Below are positions 45,015 through 57,238 of a DNA stretch of 64,000 nucleotides, piece after piece. This DNA is from Hevea brasiliensis (lineage: Eukaryota > Streptophyta > Magnoliopsida > Malpighiales > Euphorbiaceae). Numbering within the stretch: the first letter of the stretch is position 1; every line of letters begins with the position of its first letter. The DNA lies in assembly GCF_030052815.1 (NCBI RefSeq), contig NC_079504.1:53616085-53680084 (forward strand). Reading direction: 5' to 3'. Position numbers and translations under genes: made by a program. The notes under the pieces were generated by a model. It was not told the DNA's origin and searched no databases. It saw nothing but the letters and a program-made list of their open reading frames with translations.

Positions 45015-46205
45015 CTAACTGCCAGAAGCATTGCCTCTACCTCTGCCTCTTCCTCTGCTAACCGATTGTGAACCTCTGGTAGCAGGACTCTGAATGGATC
45101 CTTCTGCAGTAGTAGGAGTTGGGCCAAATCTGGGGGCACTAGTGCAGTCCTTAGCAAGATGGCCCTTGCCTCCACAGTTAAAGCAAGCTTCTGTTGCCCA
45201 ATAGCATTCTCCCCCATGAATCTTGCCACATGTCTCACAGGGGTGGGGAGGATATGAATCCCTGATCGACTGCTGTCCAGATCTAGGGGGTCTCTGTCTA
45301 GAGAATCTGCCCCTTCCAAACCTTCCTCCTCTACCTCTGCTAGGTCCCCCAAATTTCTTCTTTTTTCCAGATGTACCACTGAGACTTTGCTCTACTGACT
45401 TTTCCCCTTTATCTTTCTCTGATTTTTCAGTCTTCTCAGATTTTTCTTTTGCTGGGATCGCTTCTAATTCAATTCTTTCTAACTCAAGTGCCTGAGAGAT
45501 GAGCTCTGAGAAGTTACTGTGTCTGAATCCCACTACTTGCATTCGTAGGCTGGGCTTCAAACCCATCTCAAATCTCTTACACCTTTCTTTGCTGGTAGAT
45601 AGGAAACTCCCAGCATAGTGGCTTAAGCGGGAGAACTCCCTTTCATACTCTGCCACTGATCTATTGCCTTGCTTCAGACTCAGAAATTCTTGTAGTTTCT
45701 GATCCACATATGCATCTGGGACATATTTCCATTTGAACTCTCTGATGAAGTAGTCCCAGGTCAATACTGGCGGTTCAGCCAAGCTATGAGGGATGGTTTT
45801 TCACCAGTCATATGCATCCCCTTGCAACAAGGACACTGAGTATTCAAATTTTAGTTCATTTGGGCAGTGCAGCTTCTTAAACACTCTATCCATTCTCTCC
45901 AACCACTACTCTGCCTCTAAAAGGTCTACTGTACCCTTAAATTCTATCGCCCCATACTTCAACAGCTTGTCATACTGTCTGGCTGGAGGCGGTGGTTGTA
46001 CCACAGGTGTCTGAAGTGGAGCTTGAGTAGGCATGCTTCCAGCTATTTGTTGAAACATTGCCACCATCTGCTGTGCAAATTGTGCAGGAAACTGCGGCAT
46101 TTGTGGGGCTGGTGCCACCGACCCACTAACATTTTGGAGGGCTGGGGCTTCCTCTTGGGCCTCAGCCTCTACTGATTGCTCAACTGAACAATCCCCTTCT
46201 TCCAT
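45015..46205 (-). pseudogene. Tekay-1 gag with zinc knuckle
   Basis: The N-terminal stretch 46205-45906 is Gln/Pro/Ala-rich (MVAMFQQIAGSM). Stops at about 45905 and 45785 interrupt the capsid region. 45782-45015 (255 codons) has the conserved Gag core (FKWKYVPDAYVDQKLQEF, YEREFSRLSHYAG), a Lys/Glu-rich linker, an RG-rich patch, an extra CETCGKIHGGEC motif and the canonical CCHC knuckle CFNCGGKGHLAKDC, then an RGRGRG tail. Gag packages the RNA into particles. It is interrupted but otherwise well kept. Confidence 0.85.
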
Positions 46206-46373
46206 TTCAGATTGGGGTTAAGATATCTCCTGAACAAATAACACAAGGAGATTGCCTCCGTTAGTTCATATTTATGATGTAATGCACTGTATGTAACAAA
46301 TAAGGACATTGAGCAGTTGTATTTATAAAAAAAAGACACAAATTCACAAGTTAAAACATACTTTAAAAATTTT

Positions 46374-46385
46374 GCTCTGATACCA
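46374..46385 (-). promoter_or_regulatory. Primer binding site of Tekay-1
   Basis: Minus strand tggtatcagagc, 8 bases from the 5' LTR (46394). Initiator Met tRNA type. Confidence 0.85.
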
Positions 46386-46393
46386 CTAAAACA

Positions 46394-49300
46394 TGTCACA
46401 CCTTACCCCTCTGTAAGGCATAACATGATCCCGTAGAATACCTAATGAACTACCGAACTTCACCTACCGATAACTCATTAAGTACCCTACAAGGGATTTT
46501 AAAAACCTTTTTCTTACTTTTTGGAAGTGGTGAGCATTTTCTTACATTTAATATAAGTTTAAAAGCTAGCTAAAATTTTTGTCCACTTTTATTTTTACAC
46601 AAATTTTGGAAAAATTTCGACAGAGTGTCGTCTGTATTTTAAGAAAACAGTTCTTCACAAACTTGTAAAAATACTTCCAATGATTCTTTTTTATCAAACT
46701 CACTACTACCTCAACACAATTCAATATCATTTCTTAATTCAATTGTCATAAAAAACAGTACTCAATAATTCTATTCATATTTCATTATAATAAAATCACT
46801 TTACATTAATCAACCAAACTTTATATTTACAAATCCAAAATACTATTATTACAAACTCTATACAACTGCTCATGACCAGTTATTACATGTACATACATTT
46901 ACATACATCAAAATAAATATTACAAATAGGGTATAAAATATACCCGACAGAACTTCAGGGAAGGTGGCTCCAAGATCCTCAGCAGCTCACTCTGCTGCTC
47001 CTCTAGTCTCTATATCTGCGACAGCAATAACAGCCATTGCTGAGTACTATGACTCAATGGTGCACAACATACTAAAATAACATTTATGCATAATTTAAAT
47101 CATACTTATTCAAACACATTGCTGAAAATGGAAGACATATGCAAAACATGATTTATAAACTTTTAGTCCAACAATTTCATTTAGGAATTCTCAAATCAAT
47201 TTCATAAAAACACATAGTTATATCATGCCATTCGAAACATATTCATCTCAATAGCTGGAGGCTTATGAGAAATCACAAGGCTAGCTAGCTCAAATATATG
47301 GATATCCATTCAAATTTCTTCTTCTACTGGCACACACCTCAACACTTCAGCCAAAGAAGGAATCAAAATTTAAAACTAATTTCCCCCACTAGTCATGCTA
47401 GTGAGGCATTCAAATATATGGTCATGACACTGTGGTTTTAAAACTGTCTTAACAATTTACTAAACTTTTATTGCCATTTCAAATACATACAAGTAAACTT
47501 TCAACAATTTAAGTCAAAAGCATAATAAACATTTCAATACAATTGAGTCACAATTTAATATTTCAATTCATTCAAAACAATTTGCAGAAGAAAATTTACA
47601 GAAATTCTATATTGTTCACAAACCTTATACGAGTCACCTTTTGGCCTTGACTCGATGCTTCGGGCTCTTTCCCGGTATTCTTTTCCACTGAAACACACAA
47701 TTTCACAGTGTTTCAGTACCATAAATTATCATAAGTCTAAAAATAATTTCAAATCTAACTTTAATATGCTTAATTTGACGTTCTTTGAAATTTGTATTTT
47801 GGGGTTAGTATTTACAACACTATTCAAGTCAATTTGTTGACTTTCTAATGCTTAATAGGTATGGGAATTCTAATTTCACCCACATACCACATTTTGGTTA
47901 CCTAATTTGTTGGTTTTGATTGTTTTCTCAAACTTCAAGTCCCTTAGGCATAAATTTTAAATTTTCAGTTTTGGTGTTCAGTTTTTGCACTGTTCCATTG
48001 GTTATGTTGCTATGATAATTTGGCTAAGTTTTCTTCATAGAAGTTGTTCCTTATTGCCTTAACTTTATTTTCCTTTTTGAATCACTCCATTTGGAGTTTT
48101 TTAGCCTAAGTTATATCCATTTGAATATGGCTGGCTGGATTTGGGGTTACCTAGAATTCTGGGCATTTACTAGTTAATGGCAATTTTTGTGGGTTGACTG
48201 TAGGTGAGTTTTTGGACAGCTTATGGTCAAATTTTGGGTTTGGTTTCTTCATAAAAGTTGTAGGGCTATGTCTCAGATTTCTACTGGTAACAATTCAGGT
48301 CATTCGGACCTTCCTAGACCAAGTTATGGTCATTTACGTAACTACTGTTCATTTGGTCATTTTTGTACAGGTCAGTGTGCCCAATCCGGATTTAACCTAA
48401 TTGTTCACTAAGTTATGGTCACTTTCTGGGTATGATTCCTAAATGAAAAATGTGTCATTTTGTGTCTAGTTTCATTCCCAATTGCCCTCACACCAATTGG
48501 GTTGGTAAAGTTTCAGTTTTGGTCCCTGAAAGGAACCTAGGTCAAGCTGCCTGCAGATTGACCCTCACCAATCCGAATTGGAACTTGTTTCCAACAATTC
48601 ATACACATCACAAATGGTCACAATTGACCATTTCTCAACTCAAATAAGGTCAATAACATAATTTGGCCAATTCTCAAATTTTTCTTCAATTTTTCACATG
48701 TTCAAAACCCTAGCTACACCCAAAGTTCAACCTAATGCAATTTAAAGTGTGTATTTATGTTCTACACACCTAATTCACCTCAAATAACCATTCAAAGCCA
48801 TCAAACTCATTCATAACAAACCCTAACCCTAGCTGGACGAATTTTCTATTTGGTCCCTCAACAATTATTTTTATTTGATTTCCCTCAAATCTAAATTAAT
48901 TCAAGCAAATATGCATGAACATAAAGAGAAATCAAAGAATGGATAACTAACCTCTTTGTGTGGCTTTTCTCTCTTCCCAAATTCCACTTCTTTCCTCTTC
49001 TTTTTGTTGTCAATAGATGAATCAAGGTTCAAGGACAAGATTTACTTAAGAAACCTTATGGAAATTATGGCTAGATTAGGGTTTGTGAAGCTTGAGTCAA
49101 GCTTCCATGGAGATTTCAAGAAAGAAAAATGAGAGAGAGAGGGCCAAGGGAGAGGGATGGCACATTGTGGAGAAGAAGACACAAAAATGATTTTTGTTTT
49201 AATTTAATTTCTTTTCTTTTTTTTTTTTAATTGGTCACTTAAGTAGATGATTATCCCATTTTTCAAATTTAAAATTATAGTTTTATTATGTCATGCATGA

Positions 49301-49851
49301 TGATGTCACTTTATTAATTTTATTTTCTTTTTCCTTTATTTTTTTTGTTTCTTTAATTTAATTCCCAATTCCGAAATTTTCTTTTCTCCTATTTTATTAG
49401 ACAGTTAGGTTAGGTGCCAGCTCTAGGGGTGAGTTGACCAAATTGCCCCTCGCTGGTTCAATCCGATTTGCAAGTAATTCAATATTTCTTCCAGATCCCT
49501 GACCTAATTATTTGACCTGCTTAACAATTCTTTTCTATGACTTTCTCTTTTCCACTGTGTTCGCAATTGTCCTAAGGACAGCAGCGTCACATTTTGCGGT
49601 TCGAAATTTGCGTTTAGGCTGACCTCGCAGTCATTCCCTAGAAGGTCACCCATCGCTGTGACTCTCGGCTCATTTAACTTTTTATGTTCTGTTTTTCTTA
49701 TTTATACTTAACAATTTGGCGATTACTAATTATTTGCGTTCAGGGCTTAACTAGGTGTCTTGGACGTGGTTCTAATCCCTTTAATTATCCTGACTGACAC
49801 CGGTCATCGGAACAGTAAAATATACCAAGCTATGCAAATAGGGGTGTTACA
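46394..49851 (-). mobile_element. Tekay-1 5' LTR (3458 bp)
   Basis: In element sense it starts TGTAACACCCCTATTTGC at 49851 and ends GGTGTGACA at 46394. It is uninterrupted, so it is the reference copy for reading insertions in LTR-A and LTR-B. The paired hairpin module is at about 47019-47057, with the last pair of stem 1 lost (ACTCAA). No gene supported. Confidence 0.9.
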
Positions 49852-50063
49852 TGTTGGGTTGAAAAGGCAAAACATTCTTTGATTTGATTGTACACTTGCA
49901 TTATCCTTGGTTTTCATATTTTCTCCTCATACTTTCTTTTAATACATGGTATACCTATCCTTCATACACTGGGCTTCCTCAGAAGGGTGAGGTGAGAGTT
50001 TAGGTTAGGGGCTAGGTAAATATTTACGGGTAAACAAGGAAAATCATACAGGTAAAAGTATAG
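49852..50063 (-). other. Athila-b 3' untranslated region, middle piece
   Basis: Between the Tekay-1 5' LTR and solo LTR-D. Non-coding; assigned to Athila-b because it joins 7705 and 53813 when the two insertions are removed. It has no direct homologue in Athila-a, which ends earlier. Confidence 0.55.
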
Positions 50064-53000
50064 TGTAACACCCCTATTTGCATAGCCTAGTATATTTTAC
50101 TGTTCTGGTGATCGATGTTGGTCCAGATAATTAAGGGGATTAGAACCACATCTAAGACAACTGGATAAGCCCTGAACACAAATAATTAGTAATTGTTAAT
50201 TATTTAAGTATAAATAAGAAAAATAGAACATAAGAAGTTAGGACTGCGAGGTTGATTTAACTCGAATTTCGACCGTAAAATGTGACTCCGCGGTCCTTAG
50301 GACTATTGCGAACACAGTGGAAACGAGAAAATCACAAAAAAGAATTGTTAAGTCGGTTAAATAATTAGGTCAGGGATCTGAAAGAAATATCGAATAACTT
50401 ACAAACCAGATTGAACCGGCGAGGGGCGATTTGGTCAATTCACCCCTAGAGTTGACTCCTGACCTAACTGCCAAATAAAATTGGAGAAAAGAAAAATTTT
50501 GGAATCGGGAATTAAATTAAAGAACTAATGAAAAAATAAATGCAAAATAAAAAAAAAAAGAAAAAGTTTATGACATCACCTTCCATGACATCATGGATGA
50601 CCTCATAAATAATTATTAAATTAATGAATTAATTTGAACAAGTCAATTTATGATAAATACACATAAAATAACAAAATGAAAGAAAAATTATTTTGGTCTT
50701 CTTCTTCCTAGGTTGTCGCCCCACTTCTCTCTCCCAAAGCTCCCTCACTTCATTCTCCATTAAAGCTCATTTTGAGCTTGAAGAAACCCTAAATCCCACC
50801 ATAGAAACCTTACTTTCCATCATTAAATCTTGTAGTTAAACTTTAATAAGGAGTTTGACAACAAAAAGAAGAAGAAAGGAAGAAGTTTGGAGAGGTGAAA
50901 AATTATGCTCACTTAAGGTTAGTGTTTTAACTTTCAATTTTCTATTTAAATGAATGCTTAGCTACTTAAATTAACTTAGAAATTAAAGAAAAGAAACAAA
51001 ACCAATAGTTGAGGGACCAAATATGAATTTTGGCCAGTTAGGGTTTAGGTTTGAAATGAATGAATTAAGTAGATTTGAATGATTATTTGAGGTGAATGAG
51101 GTATATAGACATTAGAGGTACACTTTGATTGTTTTGAATTATGCAAAATGTGTAACTAGGGTTGAGCACATGAAAATTTGAGAAAATGATTGAGAATTGG
51201 TCAAATGATGTGTTTGACCTTGCTTGAGTTGAGGAATGGTCATGTATGACCAATTGAGGTGTGTAGGAAGTGTTAGAATTAGGTTTAAATTCAAATTGCT
51301 TATGGTCATTTTGCAAGTAGCATGACCAAGGTCCCTTTCAGGGACTAAAACTGAAAATTGACAAACCCAATTGGTGTGAGGCCAATTGGGAATGAAACTA
51401 GACACAAAATGGCACATTTTTCATTTCGGAATCATGCCCAGAAAGTGACCATAGCATAGTGAACAAATTGGCCAAATCCGGATTAGGCAAACTGACTTGT
51501 ACAAAAATGACCAAATGAACAGTATTTGTTCATTTGGCCATAACTTGGGTTAGGTAGGTCCAAATGACCTGAAATTTTACCAATAGAAAGCTGAGACATA
51601 GCCCTACAACTTCCATGAAGAACACAAGTCCAAATTATACCCTTAACTAAGCCATTTAGCCACCCAAATTTAGTGACATAAAACTGCCAGAACCAAATTA
51701 GTGCCCAGAAAATCTGGGTTAGACCAATCCGGCCAGCCATGTTCAAATGGCTATAACTTGAGCTACAAAACTCCAAATGGAGTGATTCAAAAAGGGAAAT
51801 AAATTTAAGACAATAAGGAACAACTTCTATGAAGAAAACTTAGCCAAATTCTAACAGCAACATGACCAATGGAACAGTGAAAAATAGGACATAAAAACTG
51901 AAAATTTACAATTTTGCCTAAAAGACTTAAAATTTGAGAAAAGAACCAAAACCAACAAATTAGGTAATCAAAATGTGATATGTGAGTGGAAATAGAATTC
52001 TCATACCTATTAAGCCTTAGAAAGTCAGCAAATTGACTTGAATAGTATCATGAATAGTAACCCCAAAATACAAATTTTAAAGAACGTCAAGTTTAGCATA
52101 TTAAAGCTAGGTATAAATAGAGTTAAATTTATTTGTGGAGTTATGATAAATTGTGATACTGAAACACTGTGAAACTGTGTGTTTCAGTGGAAAAGAATAC
52201 CAGGAAAAAACCCGAGACATCAAGTCAAGGCCAAGAGGCAACTCATATAAGGTTTGTGCACAACTAACTATTTTGTTACTTTTCACTTCTAAATTGATTT
52301 GAACAAGTTTATTTTATGACTTATGATTTTGTTGTGTTGAGAATTTTAACTTATTGAATGAAATTGTATAATTTAAATATAAATTTTCTTATGCATTTAA
52401 GGATTTATTGCATGGTTTTGAGGATTGTAAATTTTAAGTTTGATGTGTAGACAACCTTGAGCATGAATTTATGATGATTCAATATGATAATGGTTTGTAA
52501 ACACTTGGTAAATAGAAATTATTTTGAATATGATTTGAAACCACAGTTGACATGGCAATATATGTTGTGAATTCTCATTAGCTTGTCTAGTGAGATATCT
52601 CCTCCACTATATGGGGTGAGTTCCTTCCTCTCTGGCTTGCCAGTTGGGGAAGAGTTTGAATGAGTACTCATATATACTAGCTAGTCTTTGTTCCTCCCTT
52701 TTAGCCTCGGTTATTGGGAGAGTTTGAAATGTCATGGTGTACAACATGGCATCTATTTGAATTTTGGGTTATGGGTTCAACTGTGTAAATTGTTGGCAAC
52801 GCACTTTAAATTATGCATAGTTTGATAAATTATAGTTGAAATAAATAATTTGTCAGTGATTCAAAATATTTTTGTATTGTTTCGAGATTTAAAAGAAATG
52901 TAGATAAATAATTACTGTTTGATCAAAATGTTATTCAAATGAATAATTTGCATGAATGAAAATATTGATTTCTGAATGTTCTGAATCTTGAATAATTTAG

Positions 53001-53807
53001 AAATTTTAAATTTTATTTGTTATGAATTGTCAAGCATAACTTGTATTAAGTTTTAAATTATTCGTTTGTGCACTACTGAGTTCACCACTCAGCCATAGCT
53101 TTGTATGCTATCGCAGGTGAAAGAAAATATAAAGCAGCTGAGCAAGATTACTGAAAGTCATAGTGAGACTATTTTCGGGTATATCATAGGTATACCCTTA
53201 TACTTTTGACTTTGATGTAATTCTGTAATTATATGTATGAAATTTTCTTTGAGCAGTTGTACCAACTCTTTTGTAATATATTTTTGGATTGAAATCAAAT
53301 ACAAATTATTGTAAGATTATCTTGAGATTTTATATATTTATAAAGTTTTGTACTACTAAATTTTTAATGCTCCCATGAATGTAAATATTAATTTTGTTAC
53401 CTTAATGAGATGTTTCAATGTTTGATTTAATTTAAACGGTGTACTGAGTTGCTTGTGCTGATTTGTGAAATGAGATTGAATAATGGAGTTGTGATTGAGA
53501 AATATATTGGGAGTGTCTTTGTTTTTAGGTTTTGAAGAACTGTTTTCTCAAAATACAGACAGCACTCTGCCGAAATTTTTGTAAAAATTATGGAGATCTT
53601 AAATATATAAAAATTAGATTTATGTTGGGACTTTAAATAAAGGTTTTTAATATCTAAAAAAAATTTTACCCACCAATTTAAAAATGAACGAAAATTATTT
53701 TAAAATCTCTTGTAGTATATTTAATGGGTTATTGGTAGGCGAAGTACGGTAATTCATTAGGTGTACTACGAGACCATGTTACATCTTACGAGGAGTAGGG
53801 TGTGACA
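50064..53807 (+). mobile_element. Solo LTR-D (Tekay-1 family), 3744 bp
   Basis: Termini tgtaacaccc and gtgtgaca with perfect TSD tatag (50059-50063 and 53808-53812), inserted in the Athila-b 3' region. It matches the Tekay-1 LTR family in inverted orientation. The hairpin module is at 53076-53113. No internal region and no gene supported. Confidence 0.9.
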
Positions 53808-53812
53808 TATAG

Positions 53813-54508
53813 GCTCAAATTGGTTGCAAGGGATATATTTTGACTAGGGTGGTCAAGGCTTAATAGGGCTATATCAAAGAATACCTTAATCATCTCTTCA
53901 TCAAGCATATGCTAAAATTTTGCCTCGATAGGTCCAAGAGACATGTTCTAGAGTTAGTGAGGTAATTGTTTTTTGGCTTGTCTGTATTTCAAAAATTTTC
54001 TCCTAACTTTACAAGTATAATGTGATAAATTAATAGCTATGAAGGGGTTTAATTAGTCTAGCTCCATTAAGGTGATTAGGTTTTTCATAGACAATAAATT
54101 AAAGTCCTTTTGCCTATCCAAATACGTTCATTCCTCTATCCCGTGGAGTCCAATTATTAGCTCACTAGAATTTTTAGTTATAGTTCTAAGTTTCAGAAAC
54201 TCAAGGTTCAAAATTTGCAAAATTTTTCTAGAATTTTGATACACAAGTCTAATATAGATAACTTTAAGCAATGTAATGATATGCAATGCATGGAATGACC
54301 TTGTACCCCCAAACTCAATTCAGACATTGTCCTCAATGTCAACACAATATGCAAAATTAAAAGATAGCACAGAAATTGTGAGAAAGCATATTACGTGTTA
54401 AGAATTTGAAAGTTTGAACCAAAAGCAAGTAAAGCAGACTTAAGAGCGCAGTTTAGGACTAAGGTATATGAAATTATACAATAAAGAACCTATCCTATAG
54501 TCCTAGCT
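53813..54508 (-). other. Athila-b 3' untranslated region, ORF-proximal piece
   Basis: Follows the Athila-b ORF on the minus strand. It has ttgaggacaatg and a purine tract (gagtttgggggtac, 54303-54316), aligned with 5155-5168 of Athila-a. Similarity to Athila-a runs to about 54080. Confidence 0.65.
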
Positions 54509-55113
54509 CTAAAAGGTCTCTGATGGTGATGATGGTCCGTCTTTATCGAGCCTCTCCAGTATCATGTCTAGCTTGTAATGGGCTTCCTGCAGACTGTCCT
54601 CGAGTGCCTGCATTCTTTTGTTGAGCGTGGTCTCCATACGCTGCAGGTATGCAAGGACCAGGTCTGCAGGTGGTGGTGTATATGGAGGCACTCGAGCGGG
54701 AGACTCGTGATGGAATGGCTCTTGGGCTTCCTCCTGGGCATGTGAGGGTTCACCAGGGCCTTCTCGTGCTTCATCTCTCCTAGGGATGACATTCCCTTCG
54801 ACGTCAATCAGGTAGCAAGTGTTGCCAACCTTCTTACATATCCCCATGGATATGCAGATGGCTTGATTGATCTTTGAGGTCCCGGTGATAGAGCGTAGCC
54901 TGTGATGACCTAGAACGAATCCGAAGTGGAGTGCGATGGCTGTGATAAGGCCACCAAGCACGATTTGTCCTTTAGGCTGGTGAGATAGGCAGCGAAGGTG
55001 GTTGCTAAAGAAGAATTCGGTGCTATAGCGTTGCCTAGTGACCATACACCAAAGGAAGAAGAGTTCGTTGGCGTTCACTACACCTAAGCTTTCACCGCGG
55101 CCCATGATAGTGT
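54509..55113 (-). pseudogene. Athila-b ORF downstream of pol, truncated
   Basis: 198 codons open at 55105-54509, matching the C-terminal ~60% of the Athila-a protein: LGVVNANELFFLWCMVTRQ, a hydrophobic region, ARVPPYTPPPADLVLAYLQR, and a C-terminal coiled-coil-like helix. The N-terminal part is cut off by the copia-2 LTR at 55114, so the first Met is an accident of the break. It is less damaged than the Athila-a copy, consistent with a later insertion. Confidence 0.8.
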
Positions 55114-57224
55114 TGTTAGTAGTATGCCCTAAAGCATATCATTTAGTATATAACTTGTACATATTTTATTAATGAAAAGGCATTTTCACTTTTCCGTTTA
55201 CATAATATATTTATGTGGAATAGAAAAAGTCCATTGATATTTTGTTAGAAATTCTATTCTTAAGTTGTTAAGAATATGAGTGACAGTATTTCTAGCACAA
55301 AGTACCATAAATTGATTCATAATCGAGGATACTTCACAATAAGGACATGACTTATCCAGAAATATTATAATCATGTTTGTTCCTAAGTTATTTATATGAG
55401 ATGTAAATAAGATGGAATGGTGAGTCTCATGTCATATAACAAGCATGATAGGCACTTATGCATGATAAGTAGGCTGAACCAGTGACACTTATGACAAGCA
55501 CGTGGAGTTTACTCTTATTAATGCATTGTCATAAATCATATCAGTGCATATAATCTTTAGACTTGAGATAACACAGTTATGTTGTATATAGGTGGTTTGA
55601 GTTTGATACTGCTTTCATACTTGTACTATGCATGGGTATATGGGCATGTGTTGGCTCCTACTAGTTATATATGGAGGTAGGTGTTGATCAAGATAGAATT
55701 TATTACCCTAAGTAAATAGAGATAAAATCCTATGTTCATTTAATTGTTCTTGATGTTTTAAGTTCCTGGCCAGGATAGACAGATTTAATCAGAAAAGAGT
55801 TTCTGATGAGAAAATCTTTTTAATCAAGAATTAGAATTAAAAGAGAACATAATATTCATAACAAATGGGGTTTGACATAAACCATGACTCCAGCTCGAAT
55901 TGGGATTTTGTAACAGAGAGATTCTAGTGCATGGTAACATATGATAAAAGGTTCATTTAAGGTATTCCTTATTACTGATTGGGTGGCCATGGCATGCTAT
56001 GCTAGGTGTTAACCCTGGTCTATGAGATGCCTAAAATGATTTAGAGAAATCATTTATGGTAAGAAAGAGTTTTGATGATATTAAGAGTTAATATCATATC
56101 TCATTGCCAATTAGTGATGAGCTTAGTGAGTCACACACATACACAAGTAATCACTAAGTTAAATGTGATTTAATTAATTAGTTAAAGAGTTTAATTGATT
56201 AATTAAATAGGTTTGGTTTGCAATTAGATTGCAAAGTCTCTAGCCCTTGAAACCAAATCTAGGTTATTAGATGTATAGTATAAGTTAAATTTATATTTAA
56301 AGTGTTTAAATATGAATTTAATTATGAGAAATTAATTAATAGAGATTAATTAATTAATTTATATTTGATATAAATTGATTAGAAGAGGAGAAATAATTAT
56401 TTTGGGTTGAGAATTCAAAATTACAGCACAAGGGTAATTTGGTCATTTCACAGGGTGACATGTGGCACCATGAGATGGTAACACATGACACCATATAAGC
56501 TTGCCATTTGTCTTCCAATCATGTAAGATGATCAAAGTCAAGATTAAACCTAGCTTTGACACTTGGTTTAATGTGATTAGGTCAATTAAATTAAGGTGCA
56601 ATCAGAAGATGATATGTGGCAAGGGTTTTAAGTGATGACCTAATTATATAATGTGATGTTATGAAAAAATGAAATAACAATCTGATTTTTCTCTCAAAGA
56701 TGCTGCCACCCAAAAGGCTCTCTTCCTCTCTTCTTCTTTATCTCTCATCAGTTCAAGGAGAGTTGTCCATATTCTCTTGAATTAAAATTGCTAGAAATTA
56801 TTTCTAGTGTCCAATATACATCTACAACCTCCCTAAAGCAAATCTCTATTTTCTAATTGGTTGGCAAGGCTTAAGAAGCTGTTCAAGGGGCTGCCATTGG
56901 TGATCTTGGTATGGACAAACTAGAGGGACAACATTTGGGGTCCTAAGTGCTTCCCAAAGGTGCCAAACACATCTATAGTGCATGAAAAGGTCATTGCACA
57001 TGTTCTTGAATTAATCTAGGGTTCTAATGAATTAATTTGCTAATTTTAAAATCTTAAATGGCAAATGTAGATCCAAATACATATTAAAAGTGTTTTAATA
57101 TGCAATTGAACATGAAATCAATTAGGTACATAATGAATTAATCTTGCATGATGCATGAGACTCTAGAAGAAAATTTTTGAATTCAATGTTCTAATCTGAT
57201 AATTTTCATGCTTCTGCTCCTTCA
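55114..57224 (+). mobile_element. copia-2 5' LTR (2111 bp)
   Basis: Starts TGTTAGTAGTATGCCC and ends TTCA two bases before the primer site. It matches rc(1-1675) and 62743-63389. Rich in ttaattaatt blocks. No coding region. Confidence 0.85.
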
Positions 57225-57226
57225 AT

Positions 57227-57238
57227 TGGTATCAGAGC
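57227..57238 (+). promoter_or_regulatory. Primer binding site of copia-2
   Basis: tggtatcagagc, two bases after the LTR end. Confidence 0.85.

Larger units (their letters stand above)
7706..49851 (-). mobile_element. Tekay-1: Ty3/gypsy Tekay/Del-type chromovirus, with nested insertions
   Basis: A minus-strand element. The 5' LTR is 46394-49851 (3458 bp), primer binding site 46374-46385, gag 45015-46205, then protease, reverse transcriptase, RNase H, integrase and a degenerate chromodomain down to about 27060, a polypurine tract, and the 3' LTR (7706-11685 plus 26886-27023). The flanks give an imperfect TSD: tattg at 7701-7705 and tgttg at 49852-49856. Removing insertions, the 3' LTR is about 3.47 kb, in line with the 5' LTR. 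The first ~114 aligned bases of the two LTRs differ at about three positions by eye. It sits in the Athila-b 3' region. Confidence 0.85.
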
